The position numbers and the translations under genes were made by a program. From contig NZ_FPBA01000012.1 of assembly GCF_900116515.1 (NCBI RefSeq), positions 101,993 to 165,992 on the forward strand: DNA of 64,000 nucleotides, written 5' to 3'. Shown here piece by piece: positions 9,404 to 17,702 of this stretch (its first letter is position 1; each line of letters begins with the position of its first letter). Source of the DNA: Geodermatophilus amargosae (lineage in GTDB: Bacteria > Actinomycetota > Actinomycetes > Mycobacteriales > Geodermatophilaceae). Below the pieces are notes generated by a model that saw only the letters and a program-made list of their open reading frames with translations, made no database searches and had not been told where the DNA came from.

Positions 9404-10594
9404 GTGCCGAGGTCGTCCCCCGCTGCCCTGACGGCGGCCGGCGCTCTGGTCCCCGGCGTTGCCCGCATCGCCGTCCTGCGGTCGAACTTCCTCGGCGACC
9501 TGGTGCTGACCCTGCCGGCGCTGGCCGCGCTTCGGGCGGCCTATCCCGACGCGGAGATCACCTACCTCGGGGCGCCGTGGCACCCGGAGCTGCTCGAGGG
9601 GCGGCCGGGTCCGTGGGACCGCGTGGTCGTCGTCCCACCCTGGCCCGGCGTCCGCGACGCGCCGGGCGCCTCCCGCGACAGCGCCGAGGTGCGGGACTTC
9701 CTCGCCGGCCAGCGGGACGAGGGCTACGACCTGGCGCTGCAGCTGCACGGCGGGGGCGGCAACTCCAACCCGTTCGTGACCGCCCTCGGCGCGCGCGTGA
9801 CCGCCGGCGCCCGCGACGTCGGCGCCCCGCCGCTGGACCGCTGGCTGCCCTACTGCTCCGACCAGCACGAGGTGCTGCGCTGCCTGGAGCTCGTCGGCCT
9901 GGTCGGCGCGGTGCCGGCGACGCTCGAGCCGCGGCTGGCGGTCACCCCGGCCGACGCCGCGGCGGCCGACGGCGTGCTGCCGCCCGGGCCCGAGCCGCTG
10001 GTGGCGCTGCACCCCGGCGCCCAGGACCCGCGGCGCCGCTGGCCGGCGGAGCGCTTCGCCGCGCTGGCCGAGTCACTGGCCGGCGAGGGCGCGCGGGTGG
10101 TGCTGGTCGGCGCGGGCGACGACGACCGGCGCGCGGCCGACGCGATCCGCGCGGCGACGACGGCGCCGCTGCTCGACCTGGTCGGCCGGCTGTCGCTGTC
10201 CGCGCTGGCCGGCGTCCTGGCGCGCTGCCGGCTGGTGGTCGCCAACGACTCCGGCCCGCGGCACCTGGCCGGGGCGGTCGGGACGGCGACCGTCGGCGTC
10301 TTCCTCGAGCGCAACCTGCTCAACGCCGGTCCGCTCACCCGGCGGCGCCACCGGGTGGCCGTCTCGGCCCGCACCGCGTGCCCGGTCTGCGGCGTCGACC
10401 AGGGCCGCGCGCGCTGCGGACACGACGCGTCCCTGGTCGCCGGCGTCCCGCTGGAGACGGTGCGGGCCGCCGCCCTCGACCTGCTCGAGGACGGCGGCCC
10501 GTCGGTGCACCCGGCGGTGCCGTTCCGCGGAGGTGCACGGGGCACGTCCGCGGAACTGCACGGTCAGCAGCCGGGGAGGCGCGCGGCGAGGTAG
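9404..10594 (+). CDS. family 9 (heptosyltransferase-like) glycosyltransferase
   Basis: 396 residues from GTG at 9404, CAGGAG about 6 bases upstream. GT9 enzymes have a GT-B fold and transfer sugars from ADP- or NDP-heptose-type donors. Seen here: [20 protein letters not shown] at the N-terminus, [16 protein letters not shown], the donor-binding [20 protein letters not shown], and [20 protein letters not shown] near the C-terminus. Actinobacterial members are thought to act on cell-envelope glycans; the acceptor is unknown. The last 30 residues run through a hairpin and overlap the convergent glyS by 31 bases, so the C-terminus may be a late extension. Confidence 0.85.
   Translation: MPRSSPAALTAAGALVPGVARIAVLRSNFLGDLVLTLPALAALRAAYPDAEITYLGAPWHPELLEGRPGPWDRVVVVPPWPGVRDAPGASRDSAEVRDFLAGQRDEGYDLALQLHGGGGNSNPFVTALGARVTAGARDVGAPPLDRWLPYCSDQHEVLRCLELVGLVGAVPATLEPRLAVTPADAAAADGVLPPGPEPLVALHPGAQDPRRRWPAERFAALAESLAGEGARVVLVGAGDDDRRAADAIRAATTAPLLDLVGRLSLSALAGVLARCRLVVANDSGPRHLAGAVGTATVGVFLERNLLNAGPLTRRRHRVAVSARTACPVCGVDQGRARCGHDASLVAGVPLETVRAAALDLLEDGGPSVHPAVPFRGGARGTSAELHGQQPGRRAAR
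10522..10556. repeat. inverted repeat at the GT9/glyS convergence
   Basis: Perfect 10-bp arms GTTCCGCGGA and TCCGCGGAAC with a 15-base loop that itself contains GTGCAC and GGCACG. It lies inside the last codons of the glycosyltransferase gene and just past the glyS stop, so it may serve as a two-way terminator. Confidence 0.5.
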
Positions 10595-11982
10595 GACTCG
10601 ACCGCGTCGAGACCGATCCGCTCCTGGCTCATCGAGTCCCGCTCCCGCACGGTCACCGCGTCGTCGGTGAGGGTGTCGAAGTCGACGGTGAGACAGAACG
10701 GCGTGCCGATCTCGTCCTGCCGGCGGTAGCGGCGGCCGATCGCGCCGGCGTCGTCGAAGTCGACGTTCCAGTTCCGGCGCAGCCGCGAGGCCAGGTCACG
10801 CGCCTTGGGCGAGAGGTCGGCGTTGCGCGACAGCGGCAGGACGGCGGCCTTGACCGGCGCCAGCCGCGGGTCCAGCCGCAGCACCGTGCGGGTGTCGACG
10901 CCGCCCTTGGCGTTGGGCGCCTCGTCCTCGGTGTAGGCCTCGACGAGGAAGGCCATCAGCGAGCGGGTCAGCCCGGCGGCCGGCTCGATGACGTAGGGCG
11001 TCCAGCGGGTGTTGCTGGCCTGGTCGAAGTAGGACAGGTCCACGCCGGAGTGCTCGGTGTGGGTGGACAGGTCGAAGTCGGTGCGGTTGGCGACGCCCTC
11101 GAGCTCGCCCCACTCCGAGCCCTGGAAGCCGAAGCGGTACTCGATGTCGACGGTGCGCTTCGAGTAGTGCGACAGCTTCTCCTTCGGGTGCTCGAAGTGC
11201 CGCAGGTTGTCCGGCGAGATCCCGAGGTCGGTGTACCAGCGGGTCCGCTCGTCGATCCAGTACTGGTGCCACTCCTCGTCGCTGCCCGGCTCGACGAAGA
11301 ACTCCATCTCCATCTGCTCGAACTCGCGGGTGCGGAAGATGAAGTTGCCCGGCGTGATCTCGTTGCGGAACGACTTGCCGATCTGCCCGATGCCGAACGG
11401 CGGCTTCTTGCGCGCGGCGCCCATGACGTTGGCGAAGTTCACGAAGATGCCCTGCGCGGTCTCCGGGCGCAGGTAGTGCAGCCCCGACTCGTCCTCGACC
11501 GGGCCGAGGTACGTCTTGAGCATCATGTTGAAGTCGCGCGGCTCGGTCCACTGGCCGGTCACGCCGCAGTTCGGGCAGGTGATCTCGGTCAGGCCGTTCT
11601 CCGGGAGCCGGCCCTTCCTGGCCTCGAAGGCCTCCTCGAGGTGGTCGGCCCGGAAGCGCTTGTGGCAGTTCTGGCACTCGGTCAGCGGGTCGGTGAAGAC
11701 GCCGACGTGGCCGGAGGCGACCCACGTCTGGCGCGGCAGGATCACCGAGGAGTCCAGGCCGACGATGTCGTCGCGGCTCTGGACGACGGTCCGCCACCAC
11801 TGCTTCTTGATGTTCTCCTTGAGCTCGACGCCCAGGGGCCCGTAGTCCCAGGCGGAGCGGGTGCCGCCGTAGATCTCACCCGACGGGAAGACGAACCCCC
11901 GGCGCTTGCAGAGGTTGACCACCTTCTCGAGGCGGGCGGGGTCGTGCTTCGCTGTCGACGTCGGGGTGGTGCTGGCGCTCAC
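10564..11982 (-). CDS. glyS: glycyl-tRNA synthetase (class II, single chain)
   Basis: 472 residues from GTG at 11982; the frame is open far upstream, but family N-termini align here ([21 protein letters not shown]). Charges tRNA-Gly with glycine. Class II features: motif 2 ([21 protein letters not shown]), motif 3 near the end, the glycine-pocket MEMEFFV, and a C-terminal anticodon-binding domain. A zinc-like cluster (CQNCHKRF and CPNCGVTG) lies in the insertion near residues 100-150. This is the alpha-2 type used by actinobacteria. Confidence 0.96.
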   Translation of the reverse strand: MSASTTPTSTAKHDPARLEKVVNLCKRRGFVFPSGEIYGGTRSAWDYGPLGVELKENIKKQWWRTVVQSRDDIVGLDSSVILPRQTWVASGHVGVFTDPLTECQNCHKRFRADHLEEAFEARKGRLPENGLTEITCPNCGVTGQWTEPRDFNMMLKTYLGPVEDESGLHYLRPETAQGIFVNFANVMGAARKKPPFGIGQIGKSFRNEITPGNFIFRTREFEQMEMEFFVEPGSDEEWHQYWIDERTRWYTDLGISPDNLRHFEHPKEKLSHYSKRTVDIEYRFGFQGSEWGELEGVANRTDFDLSTHTEHSGVDLSYFDQASNTRWTPYVIEPAAGLTRSLMAFLVEAYTEDEAPNAKGGVDTRTVLRLDPRLAPVKAAVLPLSRNADLSPKARDLASRLRRNWNVDFDDAGAIGRRYRRQDEIGTPFCLTVDFDTLTDDAVTVRERDSMSQERIGLDAVESYLAARLPGC

Positions 11983-12071
11983 GGGCTGGGTGCTCCATCC
12001 GGCTGGCGGTCGGCGGTTGACCCACCCACGGTAGACGCCCTGCGCCGGGAGCCCCCGGTCGCTCTGCCCCC

Positions 12072-13097
12072 TCAGGAGGAGGTGTAGCCGCAGACGGCCG
12101 GTCCGCCCTCGTCCACCACGGTGACCACGAACGTCGTCTGCTGCCCGCTGTCGAGCGTCACCTCGAAGGTGACCTCGTCGCCGGTCCCGGCGGCCGCCGC
12201 GCCGGTGGCCGAGCCCTCGGCGATCTGCCCGCCGAGGAAGGTGTCGAAGTCGGTCAACAGGGCCTGCCCGTCGGGGAAGCGGCTCTGCCCGTCGGCGCAC
12301 AGGTCGGCGTAGGCCGTGTCCCCGTCGCGGTCGACCACCGACTGGACCCACGAGGCGGCGAACTCCGGGCTGCCCGGGATGCCGGGCTCCCCTCCCCCGC
12401 CGGTCCCGCCACCGCCGGGCGGGGTCGAGGCCCCGCCGCCGAAGCCGCCCTCGCCGGAGGGCGAGGACGACGAGGACGAGGAGGACGGCGACGCCGAGGA
12501 CGACGTGCTCGCCGACGTCGGGGTCGCGGTGGTGGTGCCACCGCCGTCGTCCCGGTTGAGCAGCACCGCGGCCAGCACGCCGCCACCGACGAGCAGGACG
12601 CCGAGCGTCACCAGGAGGGCGACGAGCGGGCCGCGGCCCTTGCGCGGCGCGGGACCGGGCGCCCCGTACGGGGACTGACCGAAGCCGGGCTGGCCGTACC
12701 CCGGCTGGCCGTAGCCGGGCTGCCCGTACGGGGACTGGCCGTAGCCGGGCCCGCCGTACGGGGGCTGCCCGGGCTGCGCGTACTGCTGCTGTCCGAAGGG
12801 CGGCTGTCCCTGCCCGGGCGGGCCGTACTGCGGACCCGGACCCGGCTGGCCGTACGGCGGCTGACCCTGTCCCGGCGGTCCGTACGGCGGCCGGCCGTGG
12901 GGAGGCTGCTGCGGCGGCGGTCCCCCGGGCTGCTGCACCGGTCCACCGAGGCGCAGCGTGGGGTCGCGCTGCTCCGAGGCGCCGGGCAGCCGGTCGGTGG
13001 GCGGGTCCGGCAGCGGGCGCGGCGGCACGGGTGGGAGGCGAACCTCGCGGGTGCGGTCGGGCGGCGGCGTCCCGTCGTCGTGCGGCGGCTGGCTCAT
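12072..13097 (-). CDS. P/G/Q/Y-rich membrane protein with extracytoplasmic domain
   Basis: 341 residues. Residues 1-165 are a disordered cytoplasmic region with repeated [11 protein letters not shown] units. One transmembrane helix ([25 protein letters not shown]) follows, then a Thr/Ser linker including eight serines in a row, a Gly/Pro stretch, and a C-terminal domain of about 110 residues ([22 protein letters not shown] ... [17 protein letters not shown]) ending with cysteines that may pair. The outer domain resembles that of the 13538 protein, so the two are paralogues. The DUF4878-like assignment is tentative. Sits upstream of glyS on the same strand. Confidence 0.65.
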   Translation of the reverse strand: MSQPPHDDGTPPPDRTREVRLPPVPPRPLPDPPTDRLPGASEQRDPTLRLGGPVQQPGGPPPQQPPHGRPPYGPPGQGQPPYGQPGPGPQYGPPGQGQPPFGQQQYAQPGQPPYGGPGYGQSPYGQPGYGQPGYGQPGFGQSPYGAPGPAPRKGRGPLVALLVTLGVLLVGGGVLAAVLLNRDDGGGTTTATPTSASTSSSASPSSSSSSSSPSGEGGFGGGASTPPGGGGTGGGGEPGIPGSPEFAASWVQSVVDRDGDTAYADLCADGQSRFPDGQALLTDFDTFLGGQIAEGSATGAAAAGTGDEVTFEVTLDSGQQTTFVVTVVDEGGPAVCGYTSS

Positions 13098-13176
13098 CGC
13101 GCCTCTCCCGATCCGGCGTGTGCTGTCCCGCGAAGGCTACGCACCCGGCGGTCCCCGGGCCGGGCACGCGCCGGGA

Positions 13177-13455
13177 TCACCCCGCCGGGAGGTAGGCGCC
13201 GGGCTCGTCCAGGGCGTGCACCCACACCGGTGCACCTGCCACCTTGACCTCCGCGGCAGACAGGGCGCGGCGGTAGGCGCCGACGCCGTCCCAGCGGGTG
13301 ACCAGCGCCCACAGCGTCGGGTCGTCGGCACAGCGCCCCGACTCCCCGCCGAGGCAGCCGGGCCGGGCGGCCAGCGCCGCGAGCAGTCCGTCGACGGCGG
13401 TGGCGACCTCGGCCGCCTCGCTCTCGGGCACGCGCAACCGGGTCACCGCGAACAC
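13177..13455 (-). CDS. ABM-type (dimeric alpha/beta barrel) small protein
   Basis: 92 residues from GTG at 13455. The pattern MFAVTRLRVPE, then a helix with LLAALAARPGCLGGESGR, LWALVTRWDGVGAYRRAL and a final VKVAGAPVWVHALDEP fits the antibiotic biosynthesis monooxygenase fold, in which two ferredoxin-like subunits form a barrel. Members act on quinones, haem or polyketides, but many have no known substrate, and none can be inferred here. It lies between the two membrane paralogues at 12072 and 13538. Confidence 0.65.
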   Translation of the reverse strand: MFAVTRLRVPESEAAEVATAVDGLLAALAARPGCLGGESGRCADDPTLWALVTRWDGVGAYRRALSAAEVKVAGAPVWVHALDEPGAYLPAG

Positions 13456-13537
13456 CGGCCCATCGTGCCGCAGCGCCGACGGGAAGACGCCGACGGCCGG
13501 CCCCGCGGGTGCGGGACCGGCCGTCGGAGGGGGTGCG

Positions 13538-14413
13538 TCAGCCGAAGTTGCAGACCGTCAGGTCCTGGCCGACCCACACCTGCACGCTCTGGGTGGTGCC
13601 GTCGTCCAGGGTCAGCTCGAACGTGGCGATGTCGACGGAGTTCGCCGGGTCGTACTCCACGCTGACCAGGCCGCCGTCGGCGATCGTCTGGCCGCCCAGG
13701 ATCTGGCTGTAGAAGTACAGCGTCAGGTACTCCTCGGGGCCGTACTCGGTGCCGGCCGAGCCCTGCTGGGCCGCGGACTGCAGCTCGGCGCAGGACAGGC
13801 CGTAGGCGGTGGTGAAGTCGAAGTCGTACACCGCCTGGACCCACGCCAGCGCGAGGTCGGAAGAGCCGGGGATCTGACCGGCGTCGGCGCCGCCGGTGTC
13901 GTTCCCCATCGGCGTCCCGGTGCCGCCGCCGGTGCCCTCACCGCCGTTGCCGGGCGTGCCCGCACCGCCGGGGACCGAGACGGGGCCGCCCATGTCCATG
14001 CCCATGCCGGAGCCGGAGCCGCCACCGCTGCCGGACCCGGTGTCGGACCCGCTGCCGGACCCGCTGCCGGACCCGGTGCCGGACCCGGTGTCGGAGCCGC
14101 TGTCGGAGGAGGTGGACGCGGAGGTGGAGGTCTGCTGCGCCGCGGGAGCCGGGTCGTCGTCACCGCGCAGGAGGAAGAACAGCAGCACGCCGACACCGGC
14201 CAGCGCCACGACCAGCGCGGTGATCACCCAGGGCAGGGCGCTCTTCATCTGCGGCGGCCGGCCGTAGCCGCCGGGGCCGAAGCCGGGGCCGCCGCCCGGG
14301 CCGAAGCCGGGCGCGCCGTAGCCGCCGGGGGCTCCGTACTGGCCGGGCGCACCGTACTGACCGGGCTGCGCGTACTGACCGGGCGCGCCGTACTGGCCGG
14401 GGGGCTGACTCAT
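13538..14413 (-). CDS. P/G/Q/Y-rich membrane protein, paralogue of the 12.1-kb gene
   Basis: 291 residues. The order is the same as in the 12072 protein: disordered Tyr/Gly/Pro region with QYGAPGQYAQPGQYGAPG repeats, one helix (LPWVITALVVALAGVGVLLFFLL), a repetitive GSDTGSGTGSGSG linker, then an outer domain (DLALAWVQAVYDFDFTTAYGLSC ... ATFELTLDDGTTQSVQVWVG) with cysteines near both ends. Divergent from the kinase at 14687, with a 273-base intergenic region that probably carries both promoters. Function unknown. Confidence 0.65.
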   Translation of the reverse strand: MSQPPGQYGAPGQYAQPGQYGAPGQYGAPGGYGAPGFGPGGGPGFGPGGYGRPPQMKSALPWVITALVVALAGVGVLLFFLLRGDDDPAPAAQQTSTSASTSSDSGSDTGSGTGSGSGSGSGSDTGSGSGGGSGSGMGMDMGGPVSVPGGAGTPGNGGEGTGGGTGTPMGNDTGGADAGQIPGSSDLALAWVQAVYDFDFTTAYGLSCAELQSAAQQGSAGTEYGPEEYLTLYFYSQILGGQTIADGGLVSVEYDPANSVDIATFELTLDDGTTQSVQVWVGQDLTVCNFG

Positions 14414-14686
14414 CGTGCTTCATCCGTTCGGTGTGGACGGGCGCTGGGGGCCCGAGAGCACGAGCAAGATAGGGAGGACCCGCCCCCTCGCCTACCGGTT
14501 CCTGCGCGGGAGTTCCGCGACCGGGTCACAGGTGGGTCACGGCCCGGCGACCGGTGTCCCGCCGGGGCAGGCGCCGCGGCCGGGACGCTGGTCGGGACCG
14601 GCACCCGTCCCTACACTCCGCCGACGACCCGCACCCGGCGCCGGCTCCGACGAGCGCCCGCGCTGCGGCACACGGAGGAACGACCG

Positions 14687-16534
14687 GTGGAGTTGCAACA
14701 GTTCGGCCCCTACCGCATCGAGGCCCTGCTGGGCCGCGGCGGGATGGGTGAGGTGTACCGCGCCTTCGACACCGAGCACGACCGCACGGTCGCGCTCAAG
14801 GTGCTCTCCGAGCACCTGGCCGCCGACAAGGGGTACCGCGAGCGCTTCCGCCGCGAGGCGCACCTGGCGGCCCGGCTCAACGAGCCGCACATCGTCCCGA
14901 TCCACCGCTACGGCGAGATCGACGGCCGGCTGTTCCTCGACATGCGCCTGGTGCCCGGCCGCGACGTCGCCGCGGTCCTGGCCGAGGAGGGGCCGATGAG
15001 CCCCCAGCGCGCGGTGTCCGTGGTCGGCCAGACCGCCCGGGCACTCGACGCCGCCCACGCCGACGGCCTCGTGCACCGCGACGTCAAGCCCTCGAACGTG
15101 CTGCTCACCGGCAGCGGCGAGGACGAGTTCGTCTACCTCGTGGACTTCGGCATCGCCCGGTCGACGTCGGACGCCCAGGGACCGGCGCTGACCCAGACGG
15201 GCGCCGCGCTCGGGTCCTTCGACTACATGGCCCCCGAGCGGTTCCTCGAGAAGCCGATCGACAAGCGGGTCGACGTCTACGCGCTGGCCTGCGTGCTGTT
15301 CGAGTGCCTCACCGGCCGCCGGCCGTTCACCGGCGATGGCCTGGCCACCCTGATGTACGCCCACCTCAACAACACCCCGCAGGCCCCGTCGGCGCTGCGT
15401 CCGGGGCTGCCGCGCGCGCTGGACGACGTCGTGGCCAAGGGCCTGGCCAAGGAGCCCGACGAGCGGTACTCGACCTGCGGCGAGCTCGCCGCGGCCGCGC
15501 GGGCGGCGCTGGCCTCGGCCGGGGTGTCGGTCCGCGCCGAGGCGGCGCCGCCGACGTCGGTCACCCCGCTGCTGGCCCGCCCGCAGACCGTGGGCTTCTC
15601 CAGCCCCGGCCCGGCCGGCACCTACGGCGCGCCGTCGTACGCGGGTGCTCCGGCAGCGCTCTACGGCCCGCCGTCGAACCCCGGCCCGCCCACCGGCTAC
15701 GGCCCGCCGTCGAACCCGGGCACGCCCACCGGCTACGGACCGCCGTCCCACCCGGGCCCGCCCGGTGGCTACGGCCCGCCCTCGGACCCCGGCCCGCCCA
15801 CCGGCTACCGGCCGCCGACCGGTCCGGCGTTCCCGCCGCCGGCCGGCGGCTCCTCGGCCAGCGGTCAGGGCGGCGGCTCGAGCAAGCTGCCGCTGGTCAT
15901 CGTCGGCTCGGCGGTGGCGCTCATCGCGATCGTGGTCGGGATCATCGCCCTGGCCGGCGGCTTCAGCGGCAACGACGACGTGCGGGCCGACGACACCGAC
16001 GTCTCCACGGGGAGTTCCTCGAGCGGCGGCACCTCCGGCGGGAGCTCGGGCGACACGGGCGGCGGGACTCCCACCGACCCGGAGGAGACCCTGCTCGGCA
16101 TCGTCCCCGGCGACTTCGACCCGGCCACCTGCGAGACCGCGGACCCGGCCGGCGACGGCGACGTCGCGGCCGTGAACTGCGGCGCCGCCGCGACGCAACC
16201 CGGCCCCGGGGCGTCGTCGTTCTACCTCTACGAGGACGCCTCGACCGTCAGCGAGGTCTTCCTCGCCGACATGGAGCGTGAGGAGGTCAGCCCGTTCGGC
16301 GGCCAGCCGGACTGCACCACCTCGCAGGGGTACGACGAGTACACGATCAACGGGGTGACGGCCGGCCGGCTCGGCTGCTTCATCGACGAGGACAACAACT
16401 CCTTCCTGTACTGGACGCAGGACGAGTTCGCCGCCGAGGGCATCGTCGCCATCCAGAACGGCGGCCAGGCGGGACTGGCCACCCTCTACGAGTGGTGGAC
16501 CGACAGCGCGCACAGCGACTTCGTGCAGCGCTGA
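14687..16534 (+). CDS. transmembrane Ser/Thr protein kinase (PknB-like catalytic domain)
   Basis: 615 residues from GTG at 14687, GGAGGAA 7 bases upstream. The kinase domain, residues 1-275, is complete: GRGGMGEVY loop, VALKVL lysine, HRDVKPSNVLL, DFGIAR and APERF. Next come a juxtamembrane region with about four 13-residue GPPSxPGPPTGY repeats, a transmembrane helix (LPLVIVGSAVALIAIVVGIIAL, near residue 410), a Ser/Gly linker and an about 150-residue outer domain with paired cysteines. That outer domain recurs in the kinase at 23869 (GDGDVAAV, SQGY and IRNGG/IQNGG blocks) and is not a PASTA repeat, so the ligand is unknown. Confidence 0.93.
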   Translation: MELQQFGPYRIEALLGRGGMGEVYRAFDTEHDRTVALKVLSEHLAADKGYRERFRREAHLAARLNEPHIVPIHRYGEIDGRLFLDMRLVPGRDVAAVLAEEGPMSPQRAVSVVGQTARALDAAHADGLVHRDVKPSNVLLTGSGEDEFVYLVDFGIARSTSDAQGPALTQTGAALGSFDYMAPERFLEKPIDKRVDVYALACVLFECLTGRRPFTGDGLATLMYAHLNNTPQAPSALRPGLPRALDDVVAKGLAKEPDERYSTCGELAAAARAALASAGVSVRAEAAPPTSVTPLLARPQTVGFSSPGPAGTYGAPSYAGAPAALYGPPSNPGPPTGYGPPSNPGTPTGYGPPSHPGPPGGYGPPSDPGPPTGYRPPTGPAFPPPAGGSSASGQGGGSSKLPLVIVGSAVALIAIVVGIIALAGGFSGNDDVRADDTDVSTGSSSSGGTSGGSSGDTGGGTPTDPEETLLGIVPGDFDPATCETADPAGDGDVAAVNCGAAATQPGPGASSFYLYEDASTVSEVFLADMEREEVSPFGGQPDCTTSQGYDEYTINGVTAGRLGCFIDEDNNSFLYWTQDEFAAEGIVAIQNGGQAGLATLYEWWTDSAHSDFVQR

Positions 16535-16540
16535 CCCGCC

Positions 16541-16592
16541 CACGACGAGGGCCCCGTCCCCACCGGCCGGTGGGGACGGGGCCCTCGTCGTG
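16541..16592. terminator. perfect 52-bp palindrome between convergent kinases
   Basis: Two 26-bp arms, 16541-16566 and 16567-16592, are exact reverse complements with no spacer. It starts 6 bases after the kinase stop and ends 14 bases before the stop of the convergent kinase, so it most likely ends transcription from both sides. Confidence 0.8.
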
Positions 16593-16606
16593 TACGAGCG
16601 CTGCGG

Positions 16607-17452
16607 TCAGGCGCGGGCGGCGCCCAGAGCCACGTCGGCCAGCCGGTCGAGCCGCTCGGCCACCTGCAGCGCGGTCACCGGGCGCTGGCCCACGGGCGCC
16701 AGGCACTCGGAGACCAGCGCGGCCTCCTCGTCCGTGAGGCCCGGGGCGATCGCCGGCTCGGCGCTCATCACCCGGCGGATGGCCAGCAGCGGCTCGCCGT
16801 CGGGCAGCTCGCCGTAGAGGCCGGTGCCGGTGAGCGCCCGGTTGAGGGTGGCGCCCAGGGCGAACACCTCGGTCGCGCGGGACGGGCGCTCGCCGCGCAG
16901 CAGCGCCGGGTCCAGGTACTCGACCGACGCCGCGCTGGCCATGCCGGTGAGCGTCACGCCCGGCGCCAGGTAGCGGGCCAGCCCGAGGTCGGAGAGCTTG
17001 CCGCCGTCCTCGGTGAGCAGGATGTTCGCCGGCTTGATGTCACCGTGGGTCAGTCCGGCCTCGTGCAGCGCGTGCGCGGCGTGGGCGGCGTGGGCGACCG
17101 CGCGCAGCACCTCGCCGCGGTTCAGCGGCCGCGCCGGGGCGGCCAGCGAACCGAGCGGGCAGTACTCCATCGCGTACAGGAAGCTGTCCTGCAGCACGGC
17201 GTCGTAGACCCTGACCAGGTAGGGCGAGGCCACCTGGGCGAACGCGCGCAGCTCGCGCACGCCCCGCTCGTAGGCCTGCTCGCTGTGGGTGCCGGTGAAG
17301 ACCTTGACCGCGACGTACTCGTCGGGAAGCCCGAGCCGCGCCGGCGGGCGGGCGAGGTAGAAGCGGCCGTTGTTGCCCTCGCCGAGCACACGGACCACCT
17401 GGTAGTCCGCGATGGTGGCAGGCGCCGCGCCCACCAGGCCGACGGCATCCAT
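16607..17452 (-). CDS. soluble protein kinase-like protein with atypical HGD motif
   Basis: 281 residues, only a kinase domain, no membrane helix. AGGAGG lies about 8 bases before the ATG. Features: a glycine loop GEGNNGRFY, catalytic lysine in YVAVKVF, GLTHGDIKPANILL where the usual HRD is HGD, SDLGLAR where DFG is DLG, and a recognisable but altered APE region (EYLDPALL). The acid, Lys and Asn residues needed for phosphotransfer are kept, so it may be active, but arginine loss removes the usual activation-loop control. Convergent with the kinase at 14687. Confidence 0.85.
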   Translation of the reverse strand: MDAVGLVGAAPATIADYQVVRVLGEGNNGRFYLARPPARLGLPDEYVAVKVFTGTHSEQAYERGVRELRAFAQVASPYLVRVYDAVLQDSFLYAMEYCPLGSLAAPARPLNRGEVLRAVAHAAHAAHALHEAGLTHGDIKPANILLTEDGGKLSDLGLARYLAPGVTLTGMASAASVEYLDPALLRGERPSRATEVFALGATLNRALTGTGLYGELPDGEPLLAIRRVMSAEPAIAPGLTDEEAALVSECLAPVGQRPVTALQVAERLDRLADVALGAARA

Positions 17453-17702
17453 GCATGTCCTCCTGAGCTGTTCTCCCCGGACGCGCCGGGACGCCGCCGG
17501 TGCGGCAGCGGCACAGTGTGCCGGGACACCCGCCGTCCCGGAAGCCGTTCACGCCTGCGAAGTCCCGCGCTCGCAGGACCCCCGGGGCGAGTGGGCCGCA
17601 GCTAGCATCCGCGCCCGGCTGGTCCCGGTTCCCCGGGATCGGCCGCCCCACCCGACTCCCGCGCGGTCCCACGTGGCGCGGACAGCAACGCCCGGAGACC
17701 CA

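Noticed and set aside
8383..12087. A 1234-codon open frame on the plus strand opposite dusB and glyS, and similar long frames (17040-20066 minus, 22011-25598 plus).
   Set aside because: They lie antisense to well supported genes and have the arginine/alanine/glycine composition of frames read opposite high-GC coding sequence.
12072..14413. The tyrosine/glycine/proline-rich regions as secreted adhesins.
   Set aside because: The repeats precede the single membrane helix and are therefore most likely cytoplasmic.
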